From positions 124,001 through 188,000 of the forward strand of contig NC_019780.1 in NCBI RefSeq assembly GCF_000317615.1: a stretch of DNA of 64,000 nucleotides, read 5' to 3'. Numbering within the stretch: position 1 is the first letter of the stretch; the number at the start of each line of letters is the position of its first letter. This document shows, one piece after another, positions 17,063 to 25,806 of this stretch. A program made the translations under genes and the position numbers. This DNA is from Dactylococcopsis salina PCC 8305. Lineage in GTDB: Bacteria; Cyanobacteriota; Cyanobacteriia; Cyanobacteriales; Rubidibacteraceae. The notes under the pieces were generated by a model. The model was not told the DNA's origin, made no database searches, and worked only from the letters and a program-made list of their open reading frames with translations.

Positions 17063-18241
17063 ATGGATGTGGACGTAAAATGGAAAAGATGGACGATCGC
17101 GCTGCCGCTTTCGGTAATTACGGTAATGGGAATGGTGATTGTTTATCGTCTTCAAGCTGAAGACAACTCTGAAACTCAATCTCCTCCTATTTCTCAATCT
17201 TTACCAAAAGTAACGAGAGTAACTGCTTTAGGACGGCTTGAACCAAAAGGGGAAGTGATACAAGTTTCGACTTCGCAACGATCGGCGCGGGTTGAAGAAT
17301 TATTAGTGACGGAAGGGGAGACGGTAGAAGCGGGATCAGTGATTGCGATTTTAGATAGTTTTCCCATCCGCAAAGCAGCCGTAACCAAAGCACAGCAAGA
17401 AGTGGCTGTCGCTCGATCGCGTTTAGCTAAAATCCAAGCAGGGGCGCAACAAGGAACAATTAACGCCCAAAAAGCAACTATTGAACGTTTAAAGGCAGAA
17501 TTAACGGGAGAAAAAGCGACACAAACTGCAACCATTGAACGCTTAAAAGCTGAGTTTCGCACCGCAAAAGCTGAGTTAGAACGATATGAATTTTTAGCAG
17601 CAGAAGGCGCAATTTCTCGATCGGAATTAGATCAAAGACGGCTAGATTTAGAGACGGCTAGGGAAAGGTATCAAGAAGCAATAACCACCAGAGATAAAAC
17701 AATTAATACTTTAGAAAAACAGATTTTAGAAGCCGAAGCAACCCTTGAAGAAATTACAGAAATTAGACCTGTTGATCTACAGGAAGCAGAAGCGCAATTG
17801 CAAAGCGCGATCGCCTCTTTAGAACAAGCAAAAGCGGATTTAGAATTATCAAAAATTACTGCACCAAGAAAGGGACAAATTATAGAAATAAACACTGATG
17901 CTGGTGAAGTTGTCAGTGAAACTGAAGGCATTATTCAGTTAGGAAATACGGAAAAAATGGTAGCAGTTGCAGAAGTTTACGAAAGTGATATTAGGAGAGT
18001 TAAACTTGGACAAGTGGCAACGCTTACTTCTGAAAGTAATAGTTTTGAGGAAGAATTAAGCGGAAAAGTCAGTCAAATTGGTTTGAAAATTGGCAAAAAA
18101 GATGTTTTAAGTAGTGATCCAGCCGCGAATGTTGATGTCCGAGTCATTGAAGTAGAAATAGAACTCAGCCCCGCATCAAGTCAAGTGGTAAAAGGATTAA
18201 CAAATGCTCAAGTTTTAGTTAGAATTGATACAGATGATTAG
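17063..18241 (+). CDS. devB: DevB-type membrane fusion protein of an ABC exporter
   Basis: A ~392-residue HlyD-family periplasmic adaptor with one N-terminal transmembrane segment (about residues 11-28). An RVTALGRLEPKGEV strand opens the lipoyl/barrel region. A long helical hairpin (about 100-265) of QQEVAVARSRLAKIQ-type heptads follows, and a beta-barrel ends the protein. The ALGRLEP motif is typical of DevB. The frame also allows a TTG at 17030, 11 codons upstream; neither start has a strong Shine-Dalgarno. It is followed by the DevC permease and DevA ATPase, completing a TolC-dependent exporter, but a 400-bp repeat block separates devB from devC. Confidence 0.9.
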   Translation: MDVDVKWKRWTIALPLSVITVMGMVIVYRLQAEDNSETQSPPISQSLPKVTRVTALGRLEPKGEVIQVSTSQRSARVEELLVTEGETVEAGSVIAILDSFPIRKAAVTKAQQEVAVARSRLAKIQAGAQQGTINAQKATIERLKAELTGEKATQTATIERLKAEFRTAKAELERYEFLAAEGAISRSELDQRRLDLETARERYQEAITTRDKTINTLEKQILEAEATLEEITEIRPVDLQEAEAQLQSAIASLEQAKADLELSKITAPRKGQIIEINTDAGEVVSETEGIIQLGNTEKMVAVAEVYESDIRRVKLGQVATLTSESNSFEEELSGKVSQIGLKIGKKDVLSSDPAANVDVRVIEVEIELSPASSQVVKGLTNAQVLVRIDTDD

Positions 18242-18271
18242 GATTTATATTTTATAAATTCTTTCGCCTTC

Positions 18272-18640
18272 GCCCCCTAACCCCCAAGTTTGGGGGGAAA
18301 AGATAAAAAGTAGTAGTAAAAAGTAGGTTGGGTGGAGGGAAACGAAACCCAACAACAATATTCGTTATTCGTTATTCGTTATTCGTTATTTGTTCACTGA
18401 TTACTGATCACTGATCACTGGTCACTGGTCACTGCAATGGGTGGAGGGAAACGAAACCCAACAACAATATTCGTTATTCGTTATTTGTTATTCGTTATTT
18501 GTTCACTGGTCACTGGTTACTGGGAGACGTTCCATGGAACGTCTCTACATTGGTCACTGATCACTGATCACTGATCACTGATCACTGGCCACTGGTCACT
18601 GCAATGGGTGGAGGGAAACGAAGCCCAACACAAATTAAAA
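18272..18640. repeat. Repeat block between devB and devC (types A and B, heptamers, CCATGG palindrome)
   Basis: One type B unit (18272-18298), three type A units (GGTTGGGTGGAGGGAAACGA / ACCCAACA), long heptamer runs of TTCGTTA and of ATCACTG/GTCACTG, and a perfect 22-nt palindrome centred on CCATGG (GAGACGTTC arms) at 18524-18545. The last type A unit ends only a few bases before devC, so it supplies part of its leader. No gene is present. Confidence 0.85.
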
Positions 18641-18643
18641 GAT

Positions 18644-19789
18644 ATGTCAATTTCTCTTTCTTGGTTACAAATTTCTCATAGTAAAATTCGCTTACTCATT
18701 GCTTTAGCTGGAATTGGGTTTGCGGATATCTTAATGTTTTTACAGTTAGGCTTTCGGGCTGCACTTTTTGAAAGCGCAATTACACTTCATAAACGCATTG
18801 AAGGAGACATTTTTTTAATGAGTTCTCAATCGACAGCGCTAATTGGTTTAGATCGGTTTTCTCAACGTCGAATGTATCAAGCGCTTGCGGTAGAAGGTGT
18901 GGAATCAATGTCTCCTATTTATATTAATTTTGCTTTGTGGAAAAATCCGATCGATAAAAATACAAGAGGGATTATGGTCATTGGAATTGATCCCTCGGAT
19001 CAGGTTTTAAATCTGCCGAATTTTGAGGAAAATAAGGAAATACTAAAACTAGAAGATTATGTTTTATTTGATAAAAAATCTCGTTCCGAATTTGGTCCGA
19101 TCGCGCAATTATATGCAGAAAATAAAGTTGTTAAAACAGAAGTTAGTGAACAACAGGTGACGGTAGGAGGATTATTTGAACTGGGCGCATCTTTTGGCGC
19201 AGATGGTAACATCATTACTAGCGAAAGCAACTTTCTTCGCATTGCTGGCGGTGAACAGGGGCTTATAGAAATTGGTGTTTTAAGGGTTAGTGATGATGCT
19301 AATTTAGACGTAGTTTTAGCCAAAGTTCGTCAAATTCTTCCCGATGATGTTCAAGTTTTTTCTAAAGAAGAGTTTATGGATCATGAGAAGTCTTATTGGC
19401 AAAATAGCACCGCGATCGGGTTTATTTTTACTTTAGGAACAGCCATTGGTTTAGTTGTTGGCATTGTCATTGTTTATCAGATTCTTTACACTGATGTTTC
19501 TGATCATCTTCCTGAATACGCAACCCTAAAAGCGATGGGATATCGAGATCGTTATTTCCTAAGTTTAGTGTTTCAAGAGGCGTTAATTTTAGCGGTTTTA
19601 GGCTTTATTCCTAGCGCTGGAATCGCAACCGTTTTATATCAGTTAACCTTACAAGCAACAGGATTACCGATTGTAATGACAGTAACTCGGTTGGGAACGG
19701 TTTTTGTTTTAACAGTTGTTATGTGTACATTTTCAGGGGCGATCGCGGTGCGACGCTTAGAAAAAGCTGATCCGGCTGATATTTTTTAA
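18644..19789 (+). CDS. devC: DevC-type ABC exporter permease
   Basis: A 381-residue MacB/FtsX-type permease. It has an N-terminal transmembrane segment (LLIALAGIGFADILMFLQLG), a large extracytoplasmic domain (about 45-255), and three C-terminal transmembrane segments beginning TAIGFIFTLGTAIGLVVGIV. The DevC hallmarks IRLLIALAGI and FADILMFLQLGF are present. The frame runs back into the repeat block to an ATG at 18608, but the ATG at 18644 gives the family N-terminus (MSISLSWLQISHSKIRLL). It works with DevB and DevA; in Anabaena this transporter exports heterocyst glycolipids, whereas unicellular relatives export unknown lipids or toxins. Confidence 0.92.
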   Translation: MSISLSWLQISHSKIRLLIALAGIGFADILMFLQLGFRAALFESAITLHKRIEGDIFLMSSQSTALIGLDRFSQRRMYQALAVEGVESMSPIYINFALWKNPIDKNTRGIMVIGIDPSDQVLNLPNFEENKEILKLEDYVLFDKKSRSEFGPIAQLYAENKVVKTEVSEQQVTVGGLFELGASFGADGNIITSESNFLRIAGGEQGLIEIGVLRVSDDANLDVVLAKVRQILPDDVQVFSKEEFMDHEKSYWQNSTAIGFIFTLGTAIGLVVGIVIVYQILYTDVSDHLPEYATLKAMGYRDRYFLSLVFQEALILAVLGFIPSAGIATVLYQLTLQATGLPIVMTVTRLGTVFVLTVVMCTFSGAIAVRRLEKADPADIF

Positions 19790-19804
19790 AACCTAAAGTT
19801 CAGG

Positions 19805-20509
19805 ATGAAAACAATGGGTAGTGAATCTTTAATTAGATTAGAAAATGTTTCCCACTTTTATGGGGAAGGAAAATTAAAGAAACAAACTTTATTTGATATC
19901 AATTTAACCCTAACTGCTGGGGAAATTGTGATTATGACGGGTCCCTCTGGCTCGGGAAAAACTACACTTTTAACCCTAATCGGTGGCTTGCGATCGGCAC
20001 AAACGGGTAGTTTGAAAGTGTTAGGAAAAGAGTTAGTTGGTGCTAAGAAAAAGCAGTTAATTGAGGTGCGGCGCTACATCGGTTATATTTTTCAAGGACA
20101 TAATTTGTTGGATTGTCTCACCGCGCAACAAAATGTCCAAATGGCGATGGAATTACATCCCGTTTCAGAAAAAGAGGCGAAAACACTGTCTTTTGAAATG
20201 TTAACCGCAGTGGGATTGAGCGATCGCGCTCATTATCATCCTCACTATCTTTCGGGAGGACAAAAACAGCGAGTTGCCATTGCTAGAGCCTTAGTCAGTC
20301 ATCCCAAAATGATTTTAGCAGACGAACCCACCGCAGCCCTCGATGGAAAATCAGGACGAGCCGTTGTGGAAGTGATGCAAAAATTGGCACGAGAACAGGG
20401 TTGCGCGATTCTGCTGGTTACCCATGATAATCGGATTTTAGATGTCGCCGATCGCACCATTCACCTAGAAGATGGATATTTAAGCAATCAGCGTTTACTC
20501 ACTCCATGA
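19805..20509 (+). CDS. devA: DevA-type ABC exporter ATP-binding protein
   Basis: A 234-residue ABC ATPase of the MacB/LolD class: Walker A GPSGSGKTTLL near residue 44, signature LSGGQKQRVAIARAL, Walker B MILADEPTAALD and an H-loop LLVTHDNRI. An ENVSHFYGEGKLKKQTL segment precedes Walker A as in DevA proteins. It lies 15 bp after devC and is co-transcribed with it. It energises the DevBC exporter. Confidence 0.92.
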   Translation: MKTMGSESLIRLENVSHFYGEGKLKKQTLFDINLTLTAGEIVIMTGPSGSGKTTLLTLIGGLRSAQTGSLKVLGKELVGAKKKQLIEVRRYIGYIFQGHNLLDCLTAQQNVQMAMELHPVSEKEAKTLSFEMLTAVGLSDRAHYHPHYLSGGQKQRVAIARALVSHPKMILADEPTAALDGKSGRAVVEVMQKLAREQGCAILLVTHDNRILDVADRTIHLEDGYLSNQRLLTP

Positions 20510-20513
20510 TCTC

Positions 20514-20900
20514 AGTAGGTTGGGTGGAGGTAACGAAAGACAAAGGACAAAAATGTAGGTTGGGTGGAGGTAACGAAACCCAAAGGACAAAAACGTAGGT
20601 TGGGTGGAGGTAACGAAACCCAACTCCACCTAACTGATGGGTAATTTGTTGGGTTATCACCCAACCTACGACTGATAGGTGATTGGTTGGGTTATCACTC
20701 AACCTACGACTGATAGGTAATTTGTTGGGTTCTCACCCAACCTACGACTGATCAAGTCCCCCAGAATTGGGGGATTTAGGGGGCTAATAGGTGATTTGTT
20801 GGGTTATCACCCAACCTACGACTGATAGGTGATTGGTTGGGTTCTCACCCAACCTACGACTGATCAAGTCCCCCAGAATTGGGGGATTTAGGGGGCAAAC
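20514..20900. repeat. Repeat block: about eight type A and two type B palindromes
   Basis: The gap between devA and the short-chain dehydrogenase gene consists almost wholly of GTAGGTTGGGTGGAGGTAAC / GGTTGGGTTATCACCCAACC units and two type B units (CCCCCAGAATTGGGGG, near 20758 and 20868). Some type A copies are almost perfect inverted repeats (TTGGGTTATCACCCAA) and would form tight hairpins. A duplication is visible, with ACTGATCAAGTCCCCCAGAA occurring twice. No gene is seen. Confidence 0.88.
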
Positions 20901-20956
20901 GTAACTCCTAGATAACTTTTGGTAAACTTAAAAAAACTTTACAAATAATATTACCC

Positions 20957-21742
20957 ATGAAAACTGCTCTTATTACTGGCGCATCACTGGGAATCGGTGC
21001 GGCTTTTGCCAAAGCACTCGCCAAACGCAAATATAATCTGATTTTAGTGGCTCGTTCTCAAGAGAAACTAGAACAACTCGCCGAACAATTGGAAAGAGAT
21101 CATCAAATTACAACCGAAGTGATCACTCAAGATTTAACGATCGCGAATGCTTCCCAAACTGTATTTGATACCGTCACCGCAAAAGGACTACAAGTTGATT
21201 TACTGGTGAATAATGCGGGGTTTGGTGATTATGGCTTATTTGCAGAAACCGCTTTGGATAAACAGTTACAGATGATTCAACTCAATATTGCGGCGTTAAC
21301 CGCTTTGACTCATCTCTTTTTAACTCCCATGCGCGATCGAAAAGAAGGGGGAATCATCAACATTGCTTCTGTTGCTGGCTTTCAACCGATTCCTTATATG
21401 TCCATTTACGCCGCGACAAAAGCCTTTGTGTTAAGTTTTAGCGAAGCACTGTGGGCAGAAAATCAAGACGCTGGCATCACAGTCAGTTGTATTTGTCCAG
21501 GGCCAACAGAAACCGAATTTTTCAAAACTGCTAATTTTCCCACCCGTTCCGACACAGAATCAGGGAAAAGTAATAATGCTTCCCCAGAAGACGTAGTAGA
21601 AACCGCTTTAGAAGGGTTTGAGAAAAAACAAGCCACTGTGATCACTGGCGGCGTTTTTAATCAGGTGATTGCTACCCTTCCTCGTTTGTTACCGCGAGAG
21701 ACTCTAGTTAGTGCGATCGGGAAACAGTTTCGTCCTAAATAA
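20957..21742 (+). CDS. Short-chain dehydrogenase/reductase
   Basis: A 261-residue classical SDR. The cofactor motif TGASLGIG is at residues 8-15, NNAG lies near residue 89, the catalytic Ser is in INIASVAG and the YxxxK pair is in SIYAATKAF (about 151/155). Arg33-type residues after the second beta strand (LVARSQEKLE) suggest NADP(H) preference. Substrate cannot be inferred; close relatives are annotated as DltE/YqjQ-like dehydrogenases. It stands alone after the repeat block. Confidence 0.88.
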   Translation: MKTALITGASLGIGAAFAKALAKRKYNLILVARSQEKLEQLAEQLERDHQITTEVITQDLTIANASQTVFDTVTAKGLQVDLLVNNAGFGDYGLFAETALDKQLQMIQLNIAALTALTHLFLTPMRDRKEGGIINIASVAGFQPIPYMSIYAATKAFVLSFSEALWAENQDAGITVSCICPGPTETEFFKTANFPTRSDTESGKSNNASPEDVVETALEGFEKKQATVITGGVFNQVIATLPRLLPRETLVSAIGKQFRPK

Positions 21743-21829
21743 TAGCCTCCTAGCGATCGGACTGCTAAACAGGATACAATGAGAACGATCTGTTAAAAAA
21801 CTTTACATAGAAGCGTTTAATCCTTGATA

Positions 21830-23503
21830 GTGGACTCGCAAGCAACCTATTCCATTGAATTTGACCCCATAGAAGAAGCTCTCCAAGACTTCCGTAATGG
21901 TCGCCCTTTAGTCGTCGTAGATGACGAAAATCGCGAAAATGAAGGCGATCTCATTTGTTCTGCTCAATTTGCTACTCCTGCGATGATTAACTTTATGGCG
22001 GTAGAAGCAAGAGGTTTGATCTGTCTCGCCATGACTGGAAATCGTTTAGATGAGCTTGATTTACCTTTAATGGTGAGTAAAAATACAGATACGAACCAAA
22101 CGGCGTTTACCGTTAGCATTGACGCGGCGAAACATTTAGGAACAACCACGGGAATTTCCGCAGAAGATCGCGCTCGTACCATTCAAATTGCGATTAATCC
22201 CACTTCTCACCCAGAAGATTTAGCCCGTCCGGGTCATGTGTTTCCCATTCGAGCGAAAGAAGGGGGAGTCTTAAAACGGGCTGGACATACAGAAGCGGCG
22301 GTGGATTTGTGCCGATTATCGGGTTTGACCCCTGCTGGTGTGATCTGTGAAATTCAAAACCCTGATGGCTCAATGGCACGTTTACCAGAATTGGGGGAAT
22401 ATGCGAAAAAGCATAACCTGAAATTGATTAGTATTGCAGATTTAATTAGTTATCGTTTACAGCACGATCGGTTTGTGTACAGAGAAACAATTTGTCAGTT
22501 ACCAACCCAGTTTGGGGAATTTCAAATTTACGCCTATCGCAATCAATTAGACGACACCGAACATATTGCCATTGTCAAAGGTGATCCGAGTACATTCAAA
22601 GATGAACCCGTAATGGTGCGAATGCACTCAGAATGTCTCACTGGGGATGCTTTAGGATCGATGCGCTGTGACTGTCGAATGCAATTACAAGCCGCTCTCA
22701 AAATGATTGAAAATGCAGGAAAAGGAGTGGTTGTTTATTTGCGTCAAGAAGGGCGTGGGATTGGTTTGGTTAACAAGTTAAAAGCCTATTCGCTTCAGGA
22801 TATGGGGTTAGATACCGTAGAAGCAAACGAGCGTTTGGGTTTTCCTGCGGATTTAAGAGATTATGGCATGGGAGCGCAAATGCTTAATGATTTGGGAGTG
22901 AAACAGATTCGTCTCATTACCAATAATCCTCGCAAAATTGCTGGTTTGAAAGGATATGGTTTGGAAATTTCCGAGCGTGTTCCCTTGTTGATTGAAGCGA
23001 CAGATTATAATTCCGTTTATTTAGCAACGAAGGCGAAAAAACTGGGTCATCTCTTATTACAAACTTATTTGGTTAGTGTCGCTATTGACTGGCGCGATCG
23101 ATTACAATCTGTGACCGATCGATATTACCGTCTAGAACGATTGCGAGAGTTGGCTAATGATTATCACCTTTTAGTTCAAGAAGAAGCTCGTCCCGTTGCG
23201 ATCGCCCTCTTTGGCACACCTGATCTAACGATCCATTTGGGGTTTGATCAAGCAAATTTAGCCCCCTCGGAATGGTACACCAATTCCGATCATCCTTATG
23301 TGATTGCCATTTGTAAAATTCTCGATGAAATTGCTAGTTGGGAAGAGGTGAAACGAGTGGAATTTTTGATTTCTTCTGGGAATGATCCGATGAGCGGCTT
23401 ACAAGTTAAACTCAATCGTGAACCGCATCAACATCAGGAAAATCCTTCAGTAGTGCGCGATCGACTCACCCCTCAAACCATTTACAGTTTTGTTAATGAT
23501 TGA
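21830..23503 (+). CDS. ribBA: Bifunctional 3,4-dihydroxy-2-butanone 4-phosphate synthase / GTP cyclohydrolase II
   Basis: A two-domain enzyme giving both precursors of riboflavin. The RibB domain (about 1-205) shows [15 protein letters not shown] and [14 protein letters not shown]. The RibA domain (about 210-405) shows the zinc cysteines in [14 protein letters not shown], the catalytic RQEGRGIGL and the NNPRKI motif. About 150 further residues follow as a C-terminal extension found in cyanobacterial RibBA proteins, with no motif I recognise. No ATG is near: a GTG at 21830 or a TTG two codons upstream must serve as start. I prefer the GTG from the usual N-terminus (VDSQAT...). It is a single gene, not a rib operon. 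Confidence 0.94.
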   Translation: MDSQATYSIEFDPIEEALQDFRNGRPLVVVDDENRENEGDLICSAQFATPAMINFMAVEARGLICLAMTGNRLDELDLPLMVSKNTDTNQTAFTVSIDAAKHLGTTTGISAEDRARTIQIAINPTSHPEDLARPGHVFPIRAKEGGVLKRAGHTEAAVDLCRLSGLTPAGVICEIQNPDGSMARLPELGEYAKKHNLKLISIADLISYRLQHDRFVYRETICQLPTQFGEFQIYAYRNQLDDTEHIAIVKGDPSTFKDEPVMVRMHSECLTGDALGSMRCDCRMQLQAALKMIENAGKGVVVYLRQEGRGIGLVNKLKAYSLQDMGLDTVEANERLGFPADLRDYGMGAQMLNDLGVKQIRLITNNPRKIAGLKGYGLEISERVPLLIEATDYNSVYLATKAKKLGHLLLQTYLVSVAIDWRDRLQSVTDRYYRLERLRELANDYHLLVQEEARPVAIALFGTPDLTIHLGFDQANLAPSEWYTNSDHPYVIAICKILDEIASWEEVKRVEFLISSGNDPMSGLQVKLNREPHQHQENPSVVRDRLTPQTIYSFVND

Positions 23504-23542
23504 TAATTTTCTCTAACATCAGGAAATGATCAGGCTAATCAA

Positions 23543-24772
23543 TTAACTCAAATAGAAATAGACAGCTTGTAAACTGCCAACTAAAAATCCTAAAATTCCT
23601 CCTAAATTTACGATCGCTTGTAACTCATTTTTGACGATCGAGTTTACCGTTGTTTCTAACTGTTCGGGTGTCGTCGCATTAACGCGGTTAATGATGACTT
23701 CATCAATAGATAAAATCGGAATTACTTTCGTCACAATGGCTTCTAATTCTTCTTCTAAATATCGTTCTAAAATTAGAGATAATTCCTCACTGATTACCTC
23801 TAAGGATTGATCCACAGACTCCGAAGATTGTAAACGTTTAATGATTAAAACCGCTACATCTTCCCAATCGATCGAGCTTCCTAGAGATTGTAATAAAGTC
23901 GCACCTTTGTTTTGTAAATAAGTTTGTACCGCCTCCCGAACACTTTTTCGCAGTTGTCTCACCGTAGAAACGGGTAAATTTTGCAAAGATAAACTTTTTA
24001 ACCAATCACGAAGACGAGTGCGAATTTCCAGAGTTAAAACTAATTCCTCTATTCTCATATTTGCGGTTTCTTTCTCATCTAAACAAAACGCCCGCAATCG
24101 ATTTAAAGTATTACGAAGACCAAATAAATTAGCAACAACCCAATAAGTACCACTGGATTTTTCACGGAAGGTTTCATCAATGACTTGAATATTGCGATCA
24201 GTGAGTAAATCAATAATAATCAACCGCAGACGATTCGGGGGAAGTACCACATCCACTAACCAATCCGACAACTGTTTGGCTTGATTATCCGTAAATTGAA
24301 AGTCAATGAGAACTTGATCAAAAATCTGGTTGATTTGTGCTTCTAAAAAGTCTTCCCGTCTCGATAAGACTTTAATTAAACGGGGTAACGACTCACTAAA
24401 TAAATCACGGAGAACATTTCCTAAAACTTGAGCACTTTTTTCTTGTTTATTTTGTCCAACTTGTTGTAAAGACGATTTTAATAACCAAGAAATCGCCCTT
24501 TTTACTCGTTCTGGTTCAAGCAAACGGCGGGCAATTTTTTGTAATTCCTGCGGCGTTAGTAGTGACCCCATAATTGTATTCGCTACCCGTTTCGCGAGAT
24601 TCCCTTGATTACGGGGAATTAAACCAGGTGTAAACGGAAGACGCTGTTTCCCAACATATAGGGGTTGATAAGGACGAAACAGCATTTTTATAGCAATATC
24701 ATTGGTGAAATAACCAATAATTCCACCCGCTACTGGAGGAACAATCATTAACCCAAGATCAGAGAAATTCAA
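23543..24772 (-). CDS. DUF445 family membrane protein
   Basis: A 409-residue protein. It opens with a transmembrane segment followed by [19 protein letters not shown] and [17 protein letters not shown], the diagnostic DUF445 stretches. A long charged helical middle (about 90-380) follows, and the protein ends with a second transmembrane segment ([20 protein letters not shown]). The family is widespread in bacteria with no assigned function. It is the first gene downstream of the duplicated promoter cassette, whose promoters point toward it, so that cassette may form its long leader. Confidence 0.88.
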   Translation of the reverse strand: MNFSDLGLMIVPPVAGGIIGYFTNDIAIKMLFRPYQPLYVGKQRLPFTPGLIPRNQGNLAKRVANTIMGSLLTPQELQKIARRLLEPERVKRAISWLLKSSLQQVGQNKQEKSAQVLGNVLRDLFSESLPRLIKVLSRREDFLEAQINQIFDQVLIDFQFTDNQAKQLSDWLVDVVLPPNRLRLIIIDLLTDRNIQVIDETFREKSSGTYWVVANLFGLRNTLNRLRAFCLDEKETANMRIEELVLTLEIRTRLRDWLKSLSLQNLPVSTVRQLRKSVREAVQTYLQNKGATLLQSLGSSIDWEDVAVLIIKRLQSSESVDQSLEVISEELSLILERYLEEELEAIVTKVIPILSIDEVIINRVNATTPEQLETTVNSIVKNELQAIVNLGGILGFLVGSLQAVYFYLS

Positions 24773-24878
24773 AATAACTAATAGTAATCATACAATTCGA
24801 CACTGTTTCCATTTTAGAGCTTGCAGCCTTGATCTCATCAGTTCTGCTAATCCTTCCACCTGACAACGCCCCGCATCT

Positions 24879-25312
24879 GCTATAATCTATATTGATGGCG
24901 AAATTTTTTTCAGTACCATCTAGCTCTGGGTTCTCAACTCAACCCTTTGAGCAAACGTCTATCCTGAACAATTTTAATTGAAAGTAATAAGCAACAGAAA
25001 GATAACATTCTCCTAATTCTGTCAACCCCTCTTTACAAATCTTTGCTCTTTGCAACAAAAATCCATGGCAGTTGTCATTAGAATTTTCTAAAAAATGCTC
25101 GATCGAGGACGCTGTAATCAGTCTTAGAGGAGTCTATTTTGGCAGCAACATAGAACATCCTCATCGATTATTGTTTCTGTCAATATACCTGAAACGTCGC
25201 AATCTCGTCAATATTTCACAGCAATTTTTATCGTAAACTTTTGTAAACTCTCGTCATTAATAGAATCTAACTATGATTTAGCTGTAAACCATAGATTTAT
25301 TTCAATATTATT
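24879..25312 (-). repeat. Duplicated ~430-bp non-coding unit, copy 1
   Basis: Together with copy 2 (25328-25761) this makes a direct repeat of period 449 bp. By eye there are about 15 substitutions and one indel over ~420 bases (about 96% identity). Each unit, read on the minus strand, starts with a candidate RpaB site and a sigma70-like promoter and ends about 300 bp later in a GGGTTGA...AACCC stem. A central stretch of about 80 bases around TCTTTACAAATCTTTGC and the promoter region are unchanged between copies. No convincing gene is inside, though a 28-codon frame exists in both. It could encode a regulatory RNA. Confidence 0.9.
25182..25248 (-). promoter_or_regulatory. HLR1-like RpaB site plus sigma70-like promoter, copy 1
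   Basis: On the minus strand, 25248-25230 reads TTTACAAAAGTTTACGAT: two TTTAC-type octamers with a 2-nt spacer. It matches the HLR1 consensus (G/T)TTACA(T/A)(T/A)NN(G/T)TTACA(T/A)(T/A) except for one base. It is followed by TTGACG (25211-25206), an 18-bp spacer and TATATT (25187-25182). The predicted start is near 25175. HLR1 is the established binding motif of the cyanobacterial regulator RpaB; here it lies upstream of -35, the layout associated with activation. Confidence 0.65.
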
Positions 25313-25327
25313 CCTGCTATAATCAAT

Positions 25328-25761
25328 GCTATAATCAATATTGATGGCGAAATTTTTTTTCAGTACCATCTAGCTCTGGGTTTTCAAATCAACCCTGTGA
25401 GCAAACATCTATCCTGACCAATTTTAATTGAAAATAATAAGCAACAGAAAGATAACATTCTCCTAATCCTGTCAACCCCTCTTTACAAATCTTTGCTCTT
25501 TGCAACAAAAATCCATGGCAGTTGTCATTAGAATTTTCTAGAAAATGCTCGATCGAGGACGCTGTAATCAGTCTTAGAGGAGTCTATTTTGGTAGCGAGA
25601 TAGAACATCCTCATCGATTATTGTTTTTGTCAATATACCTGAAACGTCGCAATCTCGTCAATATTTCACAGCAATTTTTATCGTAAACTTTTGTAAACTC
25701 TCGTTATTAATAGAATCTAACTATGATTTAGCTATAACCCATAGATTTATTTCCATACATT
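25328..25761 (-). repeat. Duplicated ~430-bp non-coding unit, copy 2
   Basis: Second copy of the unit described at 24879-25312. It lies directly downstream of truB (minus strand), so its promoter could act after truB termination. Copy 2 has TTTTCTAGAAAA, a perfect palindrome, where copy 1 has one changed base. A TATAAT-like box on the plus strand (GCTATAATCAAT) occurs at the left edge of both copies. Confidence 0.9.
25632..25698 (-). promoter_or_regulatory. HLR1-like RpaB site plus sigma70-like promoter, copy 2
   Basis: Same elements as in copy 1 and identical in sequence: HLR1-like motif at 25698-25680, TTGACG at 25661-25656, 18-bp spacer, TATATT at 25637-25632. Conservation of all three blocks between copies, while nearby bases differ, supports function. 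Confidence 0.65.
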
Positions 25762-25806
25762 TTGCAATTGGAGAAAGAAACCCGTAAAATTTCCTTTCCT
25801 GAAACT

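Noticed and set aside
25078..25164. 28-codon frame on the minus strand just downstream of the copy-1 promoter (also 25528-25614 in copy 2), starting MRMFY
   Set aside because: Only four base differences separate the copies inside this frame, all changing amino acids, which does not suggest protein selection; there is no good Shine-Dalgarno. Kept as an open question within the cassette finding.
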